NCBI RefSeq assembly: GCF_030817215.1 | Contig: NZ_JAUSZA010000001.1 | Coordinates: 1,008,501-1,072,500, forward strand | DNA length: 64,000 nt | Reading direction: 5' to 3' | Source: Paenibacillus sp. V4I3 | GTDB lineage: Bacteria; Bacillota; Bacilli; Paenibacillales; NBRC-103111 | Made by a program: the position numbers and the translations under genes | Part shown: positions 1 through 12,079 of the stretch, in pieces | How the letters are laid out: each line of letters begins with the position of its first letter | How positions within the stretch are numbered: the stretch's first letter is position 1 | The notes under the pieces: generated by a model | The model's database searches: none | What the model was told of the DNA's origin: nothing | The model's input: the letters and a program-made list of their open reading frames with translations, nothing else

Positions 1-1428
1 TTCTTTAATTTCATTCAATTCTTCGCTAATGATGGCTAGAATCAGATTCTCATCAGCAAGAATCGCTTTAAGCTCAGCAATTTTCTTCATAAGTTCAGCA
101 TACTCAGCTTCGATCTTCTCACGTTCTAAGCCTGTTAAACGCTGTAAACGCATGTCGAGAATAGCTTGAGCTTGATCGAGGCTCAAATTAAACGTAGTCA
201 TGAGCCCTTCTCTAGCTTCTTCCGTTGTACGGGAAGCACGAATCAAAGCAATAACTTGATCCAAGTGATCAAGTGCGATTCGTAAGCCTTCCAAAATGTG
301 AGCGCGCGCTTCCGCTTTGCGCAGATCAAACTCAGTTCTACGGCGAATTACTTCTTGCTGATGCTTGAGATAATAATGCAGCATCTCGCGAAGATTTAGA
401 ACTCTTGGTTCGCCGTTGACGAGTGCAAGCATAATAATACCGAAGTTCGATTGCATGGCCGTATGTTTAAACAAGTTATTCAGAACAACATGCGGGTTGA
501 CGTCGCGACGAAGCTCAATGACAACTCGCATACCGTTGCGGTCGGATTCATCTCGAAGATCCGTGATACCATCAATCTTTTTCTCACGAACAAGTTCCGC
601 TATTTTCTCAACTAATCTAGCTTTATTTACTTGATAAGGCAGCTCATTAACAATGATTCTAGCTTTATTATTGTTTTCTTCAATAACAGTTCTAGCGCGC
701 ATCGTAACAGAACCTCTGCCTGTTTGATAGGCTTGTCTAATCCCCTCACGGCCTAAGATAAAGCCAGCTGTTGGGAAATCCGGTCCTTTAATAGCTTGCA
801 TCAATTCAAGAGGTGTAATATCCGGATTTTCAATCATCATTTGGATACCTTCGATAACCTCACGAAGGTTATGAGGAGGAATGTTCGTAGCCATCCCTAC
901 CGCAATCCCGGAGCTTCCGTTCACAAGCAAGTTCGGAAAACGAGAAGGGAGAACAACCGGTTCATGTTCTTCGCCATCATAGTTTGGTTTATAGTCAATT
1001 GTCTCTCTGTTAATATCACGAAGAAGCTCCATCGCGATCTTAGACAAGCGAGCTTCGGTATAACGCATGGCTGCTGCCATATCACCGTCGATCGATCCAA
1101 AGTTACCATGACCATCAACCAGCATATAACGAAGTGAGAAATCTTGCGCCATTCGAACCATCGTCTCATATACCGCAGTGTCTCCATGCGGATGGTACTT
1201 ACCGATGACTTCACCAACGATTCTCGCCGATTTCTTATGTGGTTTATCTGGAGACATGCCTAGCTCAGACATCGCAAACAAGATACGACGATGAACAGGC
1301 TTCAGACCGTCTCTTACATCTGGCAGTGCACGACTGACAATGATACTCATCGCATAGTCTAAGAAAGATGTACGCATTTCGGTAGAAATGTCAATTTCTT
1401 TGACTTGCGAATGTAATTCTTCGCTCAT
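1..1428 (-). CDS. gyrA: DNA gyrase subunit A (N-terminal 476 codons, cut by window edge)
   Basis: GyrA is the breakage-reunion subunit of DNA gyrase and works with GyrB, encoded just upstream. The frame is open from an ATG at 1428 to base 1, so the C-terminal part is missing only because the window ends. An AGGAGG lies 7 nt before the start. The catalytic tyrosine is Y123 in AMRYTEARL. The quinolone-determining helix reads [10 protein letters not shown], giving Thr84 and Glu88 at the positions that are Ser and Asp/Glu in many bacteria. A 46-bp gap separates it from gyrB, so the pair is probably one operon. Confidence 0.97.
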   Translation of the reverse strand, partial: MSEELHSQVKEIDISTEMRTSFLDYAMSIIVSRALPDVRDGLKPVHRRILFAMSELGMSPDKPHKKSARIVGEVIGKYHPHGDTAVYETMVRMAQDFSLRYMLVDGHGNFGSIDGDMAAAMRYTEARLSKIAMELLRDINRETIDYKPNYDGEEHEPVVLPSRFPNLLVNGSSGIAVGMATNIPPHNLREVIEGIQMMIENPDITPLELMQAIKGPDFPTAGFILGREGIRQAYQTGRGSVTMRARTVIEENNNKARIIVNELPYQVNKARLVEKIAELVREKKIDGITDLRDESDRNGMRVVIELRRDVNPHVVLNNLFKHTAMQSNFGIIMLALVNGEPRVLNLREMLHYYLKHQQEVIRRRTEFDLRKAEARAHILEGLRIALDHLDQVIALIRASRTTEEAREGLMTTFNLSLDQAQAILDMRLQRLTGLEREKIEAEYAELMKKIAELKAILADENLILAIISEELNEIKE

Positions 1429-1474
1429 GAATGTTCCTCCTGAAAGCTTACATCGTTAGCAACGTCTAGGACGT

Positions 1475-3792
<2,318 letters not shown>

Positions 3793-3797
3793 GCTCC

Positions 3798-4916
3798 TCA
3801 GCTCCTGCCGCTTACATTTCCTTTCAAAACATGAAACACGGAAGCATGATCCAGTTGATCCAAATGGACACTCTCTAGACCTGTTGTTGTAATAAAAGTT
3901 TGGACTTTCTGCTGAAACGTGCGGATCAACTGTGTTTGTCTATACTCATCAAGCTCGGATAGCACATCATCCAGCAATAATAGGGGATACTCGCCAACTT
4001 CCTCATGAATAAGCTCTATTTCTGCAAGCTTAAGTGATAACGCTGTTGTTCGCTGCTGACCCTGTGATCCATACGTTTGGACTTCTTTGTCGTTGATGTA
4101 AAAAAGAAGATCGTCACGATGAGGGCCCACTAGCGTAACACCTCTTCGGAATTCCTGATCTCTAACCAATGATAACTTTATCATAAATTGGTCTAATAAA
4201 ACAGATTCATCTTCAAACGGTGTTATATCAAAAGAGGGGGAATAGCGAATAAGAAGCTCCTCACTATCGTTCGTAATCCCTCTATGGATCGTTTCCGCCC
4301 ATTGTTGTAGCTTCTTAATAAAGCTTTGACGTTTTTTCATAATTTTAACACCATACTGTGCTAATTGTTCATTCCAAATGTCTAACATCGCGTCTGGCGC
4401 GGTTTTTCCTGGAAAAGATTGCTTTAAATAATTATTCCGCTGCACCAATATTTTCTGATATTGCGATAAATCATGCAGATAGGAGGGCTGTACTTGGCCA
4501 ATCTCCATATCGAGGAAACGCCTTCTAATACCAGGAGTTCCTTTGACAATCTCTAAGTCTTCCGGTGCAAACATGACCACGTTCAAAGCACCGATAAAGT
4601 TACTAAGTTTCTTTTGTTCAAGGCCATTGATTTTCGCTTTTTTACCTTTGGTCGAAATGGAGAGATCCAGCTTACAGCTGCCATATCGCTTCTGAATTTC
4701 CGCATGCAGCTGCGTCTGCTCACCGTTCCAGCCAATTAATTCTTTATCCTGATGGGTGCGATGTGATTTCGTCATGGCCATTACATAGATTGATTCCAAC
4801 AAATTAGTTTTACCTTGGGCGTTAGGTCCAACGAATATATTCACATTGCTATCCGTTGTTAGCTCAATCTGGTCGTAATTTCTGTAATGACTGAGTACGA
4901 GTCTGTTCAAAAACAT
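3798..4916 (-). CDS. recF: DNA replication and repair protein RecF
   Basis: RecF is an SMC-like ATPase that helps load RecA at single-strand gaps through the RecFOR pathway. The Walker A motif GPNAQGKT is at residues 30-37. The ABC signature-like SQGQQRTTALSLKLAE and the Walker B PLLLLDDVLSELD lie near the C-terminus. At 372 aa the length is typical. It lies in the dnaA-dnaN-yaaA-recF order, 28 bp after yaaA. Confidence 0.97.
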   Translation of the reverse strand: MFLNRLVLSHYRNYDQIELTTDSNVNIFVGPNAQGKTNLLESIYVMAMTKSHRTHQDKELIGWNGEQTQLHAEIQKRYGSCKLDLSISTKGKKAKINGLEQKKLSNFIGALNVVMFAPEDLEIVKGTPGIRRRFLDMEIGQVQPSYLHDLSQYQKILVQRNNYLKQSFPGKTAPDAMLDIWNEQLAQYGVKIMKKRQSFIKKLQQWAETIHRGITNDSEELLIRYSPSFDITPFEDESVLLDQFMIKLSLVRDQEFRRGVTLVGPHRDDLLFYINDKEVQTYGSQGQQRTTALSLKLAEIELIHEEVGEYPLLLLDDVLSELDEYRQTQLIRTFQQKVQTFITTTGLESVHLDQLDHASVFHVLKGNVSGRS

Positions 4917-4944
4917 GGGTGGCCATCCTCCTGGGTTAATCCGA

Positions 4945-5160
4945 TCAGGAGCTAACGACTTCGAATTGTCCGAAACCCTCCACGGTTACCACATCTTGCG
5001 GCACGAGTTTCCGGCCTCTACGATTTTCAGCTTGTCCGTTCACTTCAATTTTTGTATCCACAACAAAAAATTTGGCTTGTCCACCTGTGGATATACAGTC
5101 CGATAATTTCAGAAACTGTCCAAGTGTAATATAGTCCGTATTTATGGGGATCTGTTTCAT
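4945..5160 (-). CDS. yaaA: S4-domain RNA-binding protein YaaA
   Basis: This 71-residue protein is a stand-alone S4 RNA-binding domain (YaaA/RlbA type), with the core TLGQFLKLSDC and the S4 turn VNGQAENRRGRKL. It probably acts on rRNA or ribosome assembly, by family. I start at ATG 5160, because AAGGAG lies 8 nt upstream and overlaps the dnaN stop codon. A GTG three codons earlier sits on that ribosome site and is unlikely. The overlap suggests translational coupling with dnaN. Confidence 0.9.
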   Translation of the reverse strand: MKQIPINTDYITLGQFLKLSDCISTGGQAKFFVVDTKIEVNGQAENRRGRKLVPQDVVTVEGFGQFEVVSS

Positions 5161-5172
5161 ATAGCGCACTCC

Positions 5173-6315
5173 TTAATTCGTTGTTCGATACGGCAAAATA
5201 AGCTGCAGAATGTTTGTGGAATCTTGAGGCTTCATGATGATTGGCTGCATAGCTCCAGTAAATCCGATGTGAATGAACTCGGAATCAAGAACTTTAAGCG
5301 CATCGAGCATATATTTGGAGTTAAAAGAGATTTTGAGTAACTCACCAGCAATATGCTGCAGGTTAATTTGCTCAGTTACTTTTCCAAGCTCGGAAGAACT
5401 TGAAGAAATCTCAATCGTCTGGTCTTCAAGCATCATCATTTTAACAATGTTCGTTTTATCTTCTCTAGAAAGTAAATAAGCACGGTCGATGGCTTCAGCC
5501 AATTCTTTGGTTGGTACGACCATTTCGGTTTGAAAAGATTGCGGAATCAGCTTTGATGTATCCGGGTAGGTTCCGTCTAAAATGCGAGAATAGAACAAAA
5601 TCGAATGAATTTTGAATAAAACCTGATTGTCTGAAATAACTATATCTATAAGGGAATTTTGATCAGGCAAAATTTTGCTTAATTCATTCAAAGTTCGGCC
5701 TGCGATAACAATGTTCGGAAGTTGATGGGCATTATCGTTATCAACCGTTACTTCTCTGCTTGCGAGTCGATGACGATCACAAGCAATAAATTTCAGTTTA
5801 TCACCTGAGATGTTCCAGAGCACACCCGTAAGAATAGGCGTCGATTCATTCGTTGATACGGCATAAGAAGTTTGCTTAATCATTGTTTTCAGCAAATCGC
5901 TAGGCAAACGCAGCATTTTACTTTCTTCGATTTCGGGTAGAAGCGGGTATTCATCGGGATCGAGCCCCATGATTTGAATCTCAGAAGAACCAGAACGAAT
6001 AATGGTTTGAAAGTTATTTCTTACTTCGATTTCGATTAATTGTGCAGGTAGCTTACGAATAATTTCGACGAAGAATTTGGCTGGAAGAACGACACTACCG
6101 GCTTGAAATAGTTCAATAATTTTAATCTTGTCATTTTCACTAGGGGTAAAGCTTTGAATGGAAATATCCGTATCGCTTGCTGTAAGGGTTACACCGCTTA
6201 AGGTTGCATCTATTTTGATCCCTGTAAGGATAGGTATTGTTGTACGAGAGGATATGGCTTTGGAAACGTGACCAATGGATTCAATTAAATGGTCTTTTAG
6301 GATGGTTAATTTCAT
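5173..6315 (-). CDS. dnaN: DNA polymerase III beta subunit (sliding clamp)
   Basis: DnaN is the ring-shaped processivity clamp that tethers the replicative polymerase to DNA. The 380-residue protein shows the three-domain clamp sequence. It starts MKLTILKDHLIESIGHVSKA, contains STPILTGVLWNISGDKLKFIACDRHRLA, here quoted only in part as DRHRLA, and ends MKPQDSTNILQLILPYRTTN. It follows dnaA after a 179-bp spacer that carries origin elements. Confidence 0.97.
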   Translation of the reverse strand: MKLTILKDHLIESIGHVSKAISSRTTIPILTGIKIDATLSGVTLTASDTDISIQSFTPSENDKIKIIELFQAGSVVLPAKFFVEIIRKLPAQLIEIEVRNNFQTIIRSGSSEIQIMGLDPDEYPLLPEIEESKMLRLPSDLLKTMIKQTSYAVSTNESTPILTGVLWNISGDKLKFIACDRHRLASREVTVDNDNAHQLPNIVIAGRTLNELSKILPDQNSLIDIVISDNQVLFKIHSILFYSRILDGTYPDTSKLIPQSFQTEMVVPTKELAEAIDRAYLLSREDKTNIVKMMMLEDQTIEISSSSSELGKVTEQINLQHIAGELLKISFNSKYMLDALKVLDSEFIHIGFTGAMQPIIMKPQDSTNILQLILPYRTTN

Positions 6316-6360
6316 GATTTCACTCCTGTGGTTCTTTTTTTCATTGCGTTAGCATAATCA

Positions 6361-6471
6361 TTATATAATAACATTCTTTATTAGTAATAGCAGTAGGGGC
6401 TCTGGATATGTGGATATGTGGATGAACCTTATATAAATCAAGCCTATCCACATGTGAATAGATTGTGCATA
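6361..6471. other. oriC unwinding element with DnaA-trios and DnaA boxes
   Basis: The dnaN-dnaA spacer is AT-rich at 6361-6380. It is followed by five triplets at 6382-6396 (TAG TAA TAG CAG TAG), a GC tract at 6397-6402, and DnaA-box-like repeats TCTGGATAT (6401), TGTGGATAT (6409) and TGTGGATGA (6417). TATCCACAT (6445) and TTGTGCATA (6463) lie beyond. This box, GC tract and trio order matches the basal unwinding system described for B. subtilis oriC. I infer that strand opening begins to the left of 6382. Confidence 0.8.
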
Positions 6472-6494
6472 GGCTTACCCAAAATTAAATGTTA

Positions 6495-7859
6495 TCAAGA
6501 GGGGTTCTTGATGCGTTCTGTCAGATTATGAACGATCTTGTAAAGATCCTGATCTACTTTTAATTGTTGTGATATTTTATCATGGGCATGGATAACCGTT
6601 GTATGGTCACGGCCACCAAAATTATCTCCGATTTTCGGCAAAGAGAAGTCCGTCAGCTCACGTGCCAGGTACATCGCGACCTGTCTAGGGAATGCGACGG
6701 CTTTTGTTCGTTTACGGGCTTTGAAATCCTCTAGCTTTAAACCATAGAATTCTCCAACCCGCTGCTGAATATCCTGTATCGTGATTACCCGTGGTCGATT
6801 CGATGGAATAATATCTTTCAATGCTTCGGCTGTTAGATGCACACTAATATCCTGATTAATAAGGGATGAGTACGCAACAACTCGAATCAAAGCACCTTCA
6901 AGCTCACGAATATTCGTATCGATTTGGTTCGCGATATAGATCATCGCTTCATTCGGAATCTCCAGATTCTCTGCTTTCGCTTTCTTGCGGAGAATGGCGA
7001 TGCGTGTTTCCAAATCAGGGGGCTGAATATCTGTAATTAATCCCCACTCAAATCTAGAGCGTAACCGATCTTCCAGGGTTGGAATTTCTTTGGGCGGCCG
7101 GTCACTAGAGATAATAATTTGTTTGCCTTCTTCATGAAGCGCGTTAAATGTATGGAAAAACTCCTCCTGCGTACCTTCTTTACCAGCGAGGAATTGAATA
7201 TCATCAATCAAAAGTACATCGATCGTTCTATATTTATTACGAAATCCTTCACCGCGGTTATCACGAACCGCATTAATAAATTCATTCGTAAACTTTTCTG
7301 ATGAAATATATAAAACACGTGCCCCAGGGTTATGTTCTAACACATAATGGCCAATGGCATGCATTAAATGGGTCTTACCTAAACCAACTCCTCCATAAAG
7401 AAAGAGGGGATTATAAGCTTTAGCTGGTGCCTCGGCAACAGCCAAGGATGCAGCATGAGCGAATCGATTGCCGGATCCGATAACGAACGTATCAAAGGTA
7501 TACCTAGCATTCATCATATTGGTGAAATTTTCTTCACCTGTAACAATCGCAGGACCTTTAGGTGGGAAAACAGCTGGCTGAACCGCTGTAGACTGAGATT
7601 TCTGATCTTCCGTTTCAATGATAAATTTCACAGAAACTTGTTTACCCGTAAAGTCATAAATGGTTCCTTCAATAAGCTTGGTATAACGGCTTTCGAGCCA
7701 TTCCTGGGCAAAATTGTTGGGCGCACAAATAACGACAGTTGAATCATTGAATACTGTCGCTTTGGTTGATTTAAGCCAAGTGTCGAAGCTTGGTTTACTG
7801 AGCTTAGTTTGAATAATCGTTAAAATTTGCTGCCATAAGTCCGTAGAATGGCCTTCCAC
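6495..7859 (-). CDS. dnaA: Chromosomal replication initiator DnaA
   Basis: DnaA binds the origin boxes and opens the duplex. The 454-residue protein has the N-terminal helicase-loader domain and a linker near 85-110. The AAA+ core has Walker A GGVGLGKT (156-163) and Walker B VLLIDD (215-220). The C-terminal box-binding helix is [11 protein letters not shown] (about 415-425). The start is GTG 7859 with AAAGGAG 9 nt upstream. DnaA boxes lie on both sides of the gene, which fits autoregulation and a bipartite origin. Confidence 0.98.
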   Translation of the reverse strand: MEGHSTDLWQQILTIIQTKLSKPSFDTWLKSTKATVFNDSTVVICAPNNFAQEWLESRYTKLIEGTIYDFTGKQVSVKFIIETEDQKSQSTAVQPAVFPPKGPAIVTGEENFTNMMNARYTFDTFVIGSGNRFAHAASLAVAEAPAKAYNPLFLYGGVGLGKTHLMHAIGHYVLEHNPGARVLYISSEKFTNEFINAVRDNRGEGFRNKYRTIDVLLIDDIQFLAGKEGTQEEFFHTFNALHEEGKQIIISSDRPPKEIPTLEDRLRSRFEWGLITDIQPPDLETRIAILRKKAKAENLEIPNEAMIYIANQIDTNIRELEGALIRVVAYSSLINQDISVHLTAEALKDIIPSNRPRVITIQDIQQRVGEFYGLKLEDFKARKRTKAVAFPRQVAMYLARELTDFSLPKIGDNFGGRDHTTVIHAHDKISQQLKVDQDLYKIVHNLTERIKNPS

Positions 7860-8065
7860 AGTAATTCACTCCTTTGAAATCAAACATGTGGCATAAAGGC
7901 CAGTAAAGATATGTTCGGTTTATAAAGCTTTATTGTTAAATCTCGAAAATAAGCAATTCACTTTACACGATGGCTTAATCGAAATCTGTATATAGCTTAC
8001 TCGGTTAACAACGAAAAGAACCTTATATGTCTGATGCGGTCAAGAAAGGACGATTTTTGTCGATT

Positions 8066-8349
8066 TTATCCACATTATTAAGGATCGGTTGAAATGACTT
8101 ATTCTTGTAGAGGGAAAATTGTTCACAATGTTATCCACAGGTTGTTGATAAGTCGGAGGGTTAGTGGTGTCTATCCACAACAGAAACATTATCATCTTAT
8201 CAAAAGATTACTTGTTAATCAACGGATTGTTTGATATTATCCACATTTACAACAAGTTGTGCATAGATTTTGTTCACAACACAAGATATTGTTGATATTA
8301 TGTTAATTTTCGACAAGCTTCTCTGTTGGGGAGTAAAATTTTATACACA
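8066..8349. other. oriC DnaA-box cluster upstream of dnaA
   Basis: Three perfect TTATCCACA boxes lie at 8066-8074, 8131-8139 and 8237-8245. One-mismatch boxes are CTATCCACA at 8171 and TTATACACA at 8341. Weaker candidates are TTGTGCATA at 8257 and TTGTTCACA at 8270. All the good boxes point the same way. The 632-bp stretch between dnaA (7859) and rpmH (8492) holds no credible gene. With the dnaA-dnaN spacer it forms a bipartite origin. Confidence 0.88.
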
Positions 8350-8410
8350 GGTTATTCTTTTTTTATTTTTTACTGAGGAAATGTCTTCTTCACCTGTACA
8401 CTCAGGTAGG

Positions 8411-8439
8411 TTGACTTTCTGCTGTGGAAATGATTTAAT
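8411..8439 (+). promoter_or_regulatory. Candidate sigma-A promoter of rpmH
   Basis: TTGACT (8411-8416) and TTTAAT (8434-8439) are separated by 17 bp, about 50 bp before the rpmH start. A DnaA-box-like TGTGGAAAT lies in the spacer at 8423, so DnaA could modulate this promoter. Confidence 0.5.
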
Positions 8440-8491
8440 GAGTAGTAGAAATTTTGTAGGATGGATATCCTCAGGTAGGGAGGTGCTATAG

Positions 8492-8626
8492 ATGGGTCCG
8501 ACGTTTAACCCGAATACGAGAAAGCGTAAGAAGAATCATGGTTTCCGTAAAAGAATGAGCACGAAGAACGGTCGTAAAGTTCTGCAAGCTCGTCGTCTTA
8601 AAGGAAGAAAAATTCTTAGCGCGTAA
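8492..8626 (+). CDS. rpmH: 50S ribosomal protein L34
   Basis: This 44-codon gene encodes L34, a small basic large-subunit protein. It begins [18 protein letters not shown] and ends [10 protein letters not shown] strong AGGGAGGTG precedes the ATG. It is the first gene to the right of the origin, in its conserved position before rnpA. A terminator follows at once. Confidence 0.97.
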   Translation: MGPTFNPNTRKRKKNHGFRKRMSTKNGRKVLQARRLKGRKILSA

Positions 8627-8631
8627 AAATG

Positions 8632-8657
8632 AGGCTCCGGAAGGGGCTTTTTTTTTT
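8632..8657 (+). terminator. Intrinsic terminator after rpmH
   Basis: GGCTCC and GGGGCT can pair around a GGAA-type loop and are followed by ten T. It may let L34 be made in excess over rnpA. Confidence 0.75.
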
Positions 8658-8772
8658 GCATTTTGAGGGATTGGTTTATATGGGGATAATTCTGTTAAAA
8701 CTATATAAGCTAACTAATATTGTATTGAACTTAACTTAATCACGGAGTCATTTGTCTGGAGCGTACATAATT

Positions 8773-9132
8773 GTGGAAAAAGTATATAGATTAGCTAAAA
8801 GAGAAGACTTCAATAAGGTATATCGGTATGGGAAGTCGATGGCCAATCATCAATTCGTTCTATATTATTTGCCCCAACCTAAATTGGAACAGTTTCGTCT
8901 TGGCGTGTCTGTGAGTAAAAAGGTAGGCAATGCTGTCGTTCGAAACCGGCTCAGACGAATGATGAAGGAAATTATCCGTTTGAAAAAAGAGAATATGACG
9001 CCACACTATGACTACATCTTATTGGCTAGAAAACCAGTGGTTGAAATGGACTATGCCGAGATGGAGAAAAGTATCTGGCATGTGATTCGCAAGGCTTCTT
9101 TATTAAAAAGAAATGATGTCATTAAAAAGTAA
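8773..9132 (+). CDS. rnpA: Ribonuclease P protein component
   Basis: RnpA is the protein subunit of RNase P, which matures tRNA 5' ends. The conserved RNR box is seen in KKVGNAVVRNRLRRMMKE, and the N-terminal YRLAKREDFNKVYRYG aligns with known family members. I prefer GTG 8773 (119 aa), because family members start just before this motif and TGGAG lies about 11 nt upstream. TTG 8752 with CGGAG nearby would add seven residues. Confidence 0.93.
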   Translation: MEKVYRLAKREDFNKVYRYGKSMANHQFVLYYLPQPKLEQFRLGVSVSKKVGNAVVRNRLRRMMKEIIRLKKENMTPHYDYILLARKPVVEMDYAEMEKSIWHVIRKASLLKRNDVIKK

Positions 9133-9203
9133 CGTAATATTTCCTTGCGGGCTGAAGATGTGTTATAGTTTATGATGGAAAAGATATTTAGGAGGATCTC
9201 ATT

Positions 9204-9971
9204 TTGACTCGTCGAATTTATATGCTAGCTTCACTCTCTGCGTTGATCTTATTACTGTCCGGATGTAGTCCGTCAAGTGCAGCTATGGCACCTATTGATC
9301 CGAATACCGCAGGTTTTTTTGTTAAATATTTTGTGTACCCGCTTTCCAGAACGCTGGACTGGTTCGCTGATCATTTATGGGGTCAATACGGATTATCCAT
9401 CTTGGTCGTTACCTTGATCATTCGTTTAATTATTTTGCCGCTTACACTTAAGCAGTACAAAAGTTCCAAACGGATGCAGGATCTACAGCCAGAGATGAAG
9501 AAGCTCAAAGAAAAGTATAAAGATGATGCGAAGAAACAGCAGGAAGAAACCATGAAGCTGTTTCAGCAAAATGGTGTGAATCCATTAGCAGGATGTTTCC
9601 CAATCATTGTTCAAATGCCAATTCTAATTGCTCTTTATCAAGCGATTATGCGTAATGATCACATCCGTGAACATACTTTCCTATGGATGAATCTTGGACA
9701 ACCGGATCACCTGTACATTCTTCCACTGATTGCCGCGGCAACAACTTTCGTTCAACAAATGTTTATGTCTTCCCAAATGAATCAACAAATGAAAAGCTTA
9801 TTATATATTTTCCCAGTTATGATTTTCGTGATGTCCATGAATTTCGCAGCTGCTCTTCCGCTTTACTGGATTTACGGTAACATTTTCACAATCATTCAGT
9901 CTTACTTTATTTATGGTTCTCCTGCATCGCAAAAGTCGGGGCAAAAAAATAAGGGTGGCCTGTCCAAATGA
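9204..9971 (+). CDS. yidC: Membrane protein insertase YidC/SpoIIIJ
   Basis: YidC/Oxa1-type insertase places membrane proteins in the bilayer, and SpoIIIJ members are also needed for forespore gene expression. The 255-residue lipoprotein precursor starts at TTG 9204 behind AGGAGG. It has a signal peptide with lipobox LLSGC (Cys21). The conserved hydrophilic-groove arginine is R74 in LIIRLIILPL. A charged coiled loop (EMKKLKEKYKDD) and later membrane helices follow. It overlaps jag by 4 nt (ATGA), the classic pairing. Confidence 0.95.
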   Translation: MTRRIYMLASLSALILLLSGCSPSSAAMAPIDPNTAGFFVKYFVYPLSRTLDWFADHLWGQYGLSILVVTLIIRLIILPLTLKQYKSSKRMQDLQPEMKKLKEKYKDDAKKQQEETMKLFQQNGVNPLAGCFPIIVQMPILIALYQAIMRNDHIREHTFLWMNLGQPDHLYILPLIAAATTFVQQMFMSSQMNQQMKSLLYIFPVMIFVMSMNFAAALPLYWIYGNIFTIIQSYFIYGSPASQKSGQKNKGGLSK

Positions 9972-10585
9972 AAAAAATTGTGGTGACTGGAAAGACTATT
10001 GAGCTAGCGGTTAAATCCGGTTTATCTCAATGGCAAGTTTCCGAGGATCGTGTAAACATTCATATTTTGGAGCAACCCTCTCGAGGGTGGTTCGGATTTA
10101 TTGGTACCAAAGAAGCTAAAGTAGAGCTTGAATTGATTCCAGATCCACTTGAGGAAGCCATTGCTTTCTTACAAGATATGTTCGCAGCGATGCAGATTTC
10201 CATCACCATAGATACGCGTAAAGATCGTGAAGGCTACATTTTGAATATGAGTGGCTCTGAATTAGGTATTCTGATCGGTAAAAGAGGACAAACACTGGAT
10301 GCTTTGCAGTATTTGGTGAATATCGTTGCAAACCGGTATGCGAATTCTCATTTTCGTATTATCCTAGATGCGGAAAATTTCAGGGATAGACGTAAGAAGA
10401 CATTGGAGGAGCTCGCAGTTAGGCTCGCCAATCGTGTAATTAAGTCCAAAAAAGAAGTGATTCTTGAACCCATGAATTCTCAGGAACGAAAGATTATTCA
10501 TGCTGAGTTACAGGGACATCCAGTTGTAAAAACATACAGTAAAGGCGAAGAACCGAACCGTAGGGTGGTTATCGCTGTCAAATAA
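9968..10585 (+). CDS. jag: RNA-binding protein Jag/KhpB (SpoIIIJ-associated)
   Basis: The 205-residue protein has a Jag_N domain (about 1-50, with SRGWFGFIGTKEAKVE), a KH domain (GILIGKRGQTLDALQYLVN) and a C-terminal R3H domain (EPMNSQERKIIHAELQ). Jag/KhpB binds RNA and in related bacteria affects cell elongation and sporulation. Its ATG overlaps the yidC stop, so the two are translationally coupled. A strong terminator follows. Confidence 0.95.
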   Translation: MKKIVVTGKTIELAVKSGLSQWQVSEDRVNIHILEQPSRGWFGFIGTKEAKVELELIPDPLEEAIAFLQDMFAAMQISITIDTRKDREGYILNMSGSELGILIGKRGQTLDALQYLVNIVANRYANSHFRIILDAENFRDRRKKTLEELAVRLANRVIKSKKEVILEPMNSQERKIIHAELQGHPVVKTYSKGEEPNRRVVIAVK

Positions 10586-10592
10586 AGCTACC

Positions 10593-10626
10593 GCAATGAC
10601 TTTGATCATGTCATTGCTTTTTCTTT
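10593..10626 (+). terminator. Intrinsic terminator after jag
   Basis: A perfect 8-bp stem GCAATGAC/GTCATTGC (10593-10600 with 10610-10617) is followed by a T-rich tail. Confidence 0.85.
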
Positions 10627-10656
10627 AAGATGAGGTAAATTCGAGGTGTAAATATT

Positions 10657-12033
10657 ATGTTAAATGATACGATTGCTGCTATTTCTACACCGCTTGGTGA
10701 GGGTGGGATAGCGGTTATTCGTGTGAGCGGAGACGAAGCTGTTCCACTCGTGGAACGTATTTTTCGCTCTAAAACGAAATTATCTGTTGCTGAGACGCAT
10801 ACGGTACATTATGGATTCATAATAGAACCTGCTTCTGCCCAAAAGGTAGAGGAGGTTCTAGTTACGTTAATGAAAGCTCCACGTTCATTTACGATGGAAG
10901 ATGTCGTGGAGGTCAGTTGTCACGGGGGCATTGTCTCTGTGAAGAAAGTGCTTGATCTATTGCTGCAGCAGGGAGTTCGGTTAGCTGAACCCGGTGAGTT
11001 CACGAAGCGAGCATTCTTGAATGGTCGGATTGATCTGACTCAGGCTGAAGCGGTGATCGATTTAATCCGGGCCAAATCGGATAGGGCTTTCAAGGTAGCT
11101 TTGAAGCAAGTTGAAGGAAATTTGTCAAAGCAAATCAAGCATTTACGGCATGTATTAGTGGAATTGATGGCTCACGTGGAAGTGAATATTGATTATCCGG
11201 AGCATGACGTAGAAGAAATGACGAACACTTTCATAAAGAGCAAGTGTGATACGGTAATGCTTGAAATTGACCGTCTTTTGATAACCGCGGAGCAAGGGAA
11301 GATATTGCGAGAAGGTATTGAAACGGCCATTGTAGGTAAGCCGAATGTCGGTAAATCATCGCTTCTCAACGAATTAGCGCAGGAGAATCGTGCAATTGTT
11401 ACGGATATTCCAGGTACAACAAGGGATGTTATTGAGGAATTCGTGAATATTGGCGGTATTCCTTTAAAGCTGCTGGATACTGCGGGCATTAGGGAAACGT
11501 CAGATCTTGTCGAACAAATCGGAGTTGAGCGTTCGAAGACTGCTTTAGCTGAAGCAGATCTTATTTTGTTAGTGCTCAACAGTAATGAAGAGCTTGAATT
11601 CGACGAAATTGCGCTGATGAAACAATTAGCTGATAAGCAAACGATTGTTATTTTGAATAAGACGGATTTAGCTAGAAAGCTGAATGTCGAACAAGTACTA
11701 AGTTATTTTCCACAGGAACGTATTGTTGAGTTATCACTGATTGAGAATAAAGGTATTGAAGATTTGGAAAAAGCGATCGCGGCAATTTTCTTTGAGGGTA
11801 AACTAGAATCAAGCGATTTGACGTATGTTAGTAATGTTCGTCATATTTCGCTGTTGAAGCAAGCTAAACGCTCGTTACAAGATGCACTTGATGCTAATGA
11901 ACAATATGTTCCTATTGATATGATACAAATTGATATTCGAGCAACTTGGGAGCAGCTTGGAGAGATTATTGGCGATTCAGTCGGAGAATCATTGATCGAT
12001 CAAATATTTACACAATTTTGCTTAGGAAAATGA
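10657..12033 (+). CDS. mnmE: tRNA uridine-5-carboxymethylaminomethyl GTPase MnmE
   Basis: MnmE, with MnmG, modifies the wobble uridine of several tRNAs. The 458-residue protein has the N-terminal folate-binding domain, a G domain with P-loop GKPNVGKSS near residue 227, the switch DIPGTTRD and NKTD. It ends in the catalytic FCLGK motif. CGAGGTG precedes the ATG. mnmG begins 46 bp downstream, so they are probably co-transcribed. Confidence 0.97.
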   Translation: MLNDTIAAISTPLGEGGIAVIRVSGDEAVPLVERIFRSKTKLSVAETHTVHYGFIIEPASAQKVEEVLVTLMKAPRSFTMEDVVEVSCHGGIVSVKKVLDLLLQQGVRLAEPGEFTKRAFLNGRIDLTQAEAVIDLIRAKSDRAFKVALKQVEGNLSKQIKHLRHVLVELMAHVEVNIDYPEHDVEEMTNTFIKSKCDTVMLEIDRLLITAEQGKILREGIETAIVGKPNVGKSSLLNELAQENRAIVTDIPGTTRDVIEEFVNIGGIPLKLLDTAGIRETSDLVEQIGVERSKTALAEADLILLVLNSNEELEFDEIALMKQLADKQTIVILNKTDLARKLNVEQVLSYFPQERIVELSLIENKGIEDLEKAIAAIFFEGKLESSDLTYVSNVRHISLLKQAKRSLQDALDANEQYVPIDMIQIDIRATWEQLGEIIGDSVGESLIDQIFTQFCLGK

Positions 12034-12079
12034 AAACGACAGCATTTGCGTTTTCATAAAAGAGGGAGGGACGTTTATT

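Noticed and set aside
796-1217. Open frames across gyrA in other frames on both strands
   Set aside because: They are shadows of the intact gyrA frame.
8270-8491. 73-codon plus-strand open frame inside the origin
   Set aside because: It runs through DnaA boxes, ends on the rpmH ribosome site and has no protein-like pattern.
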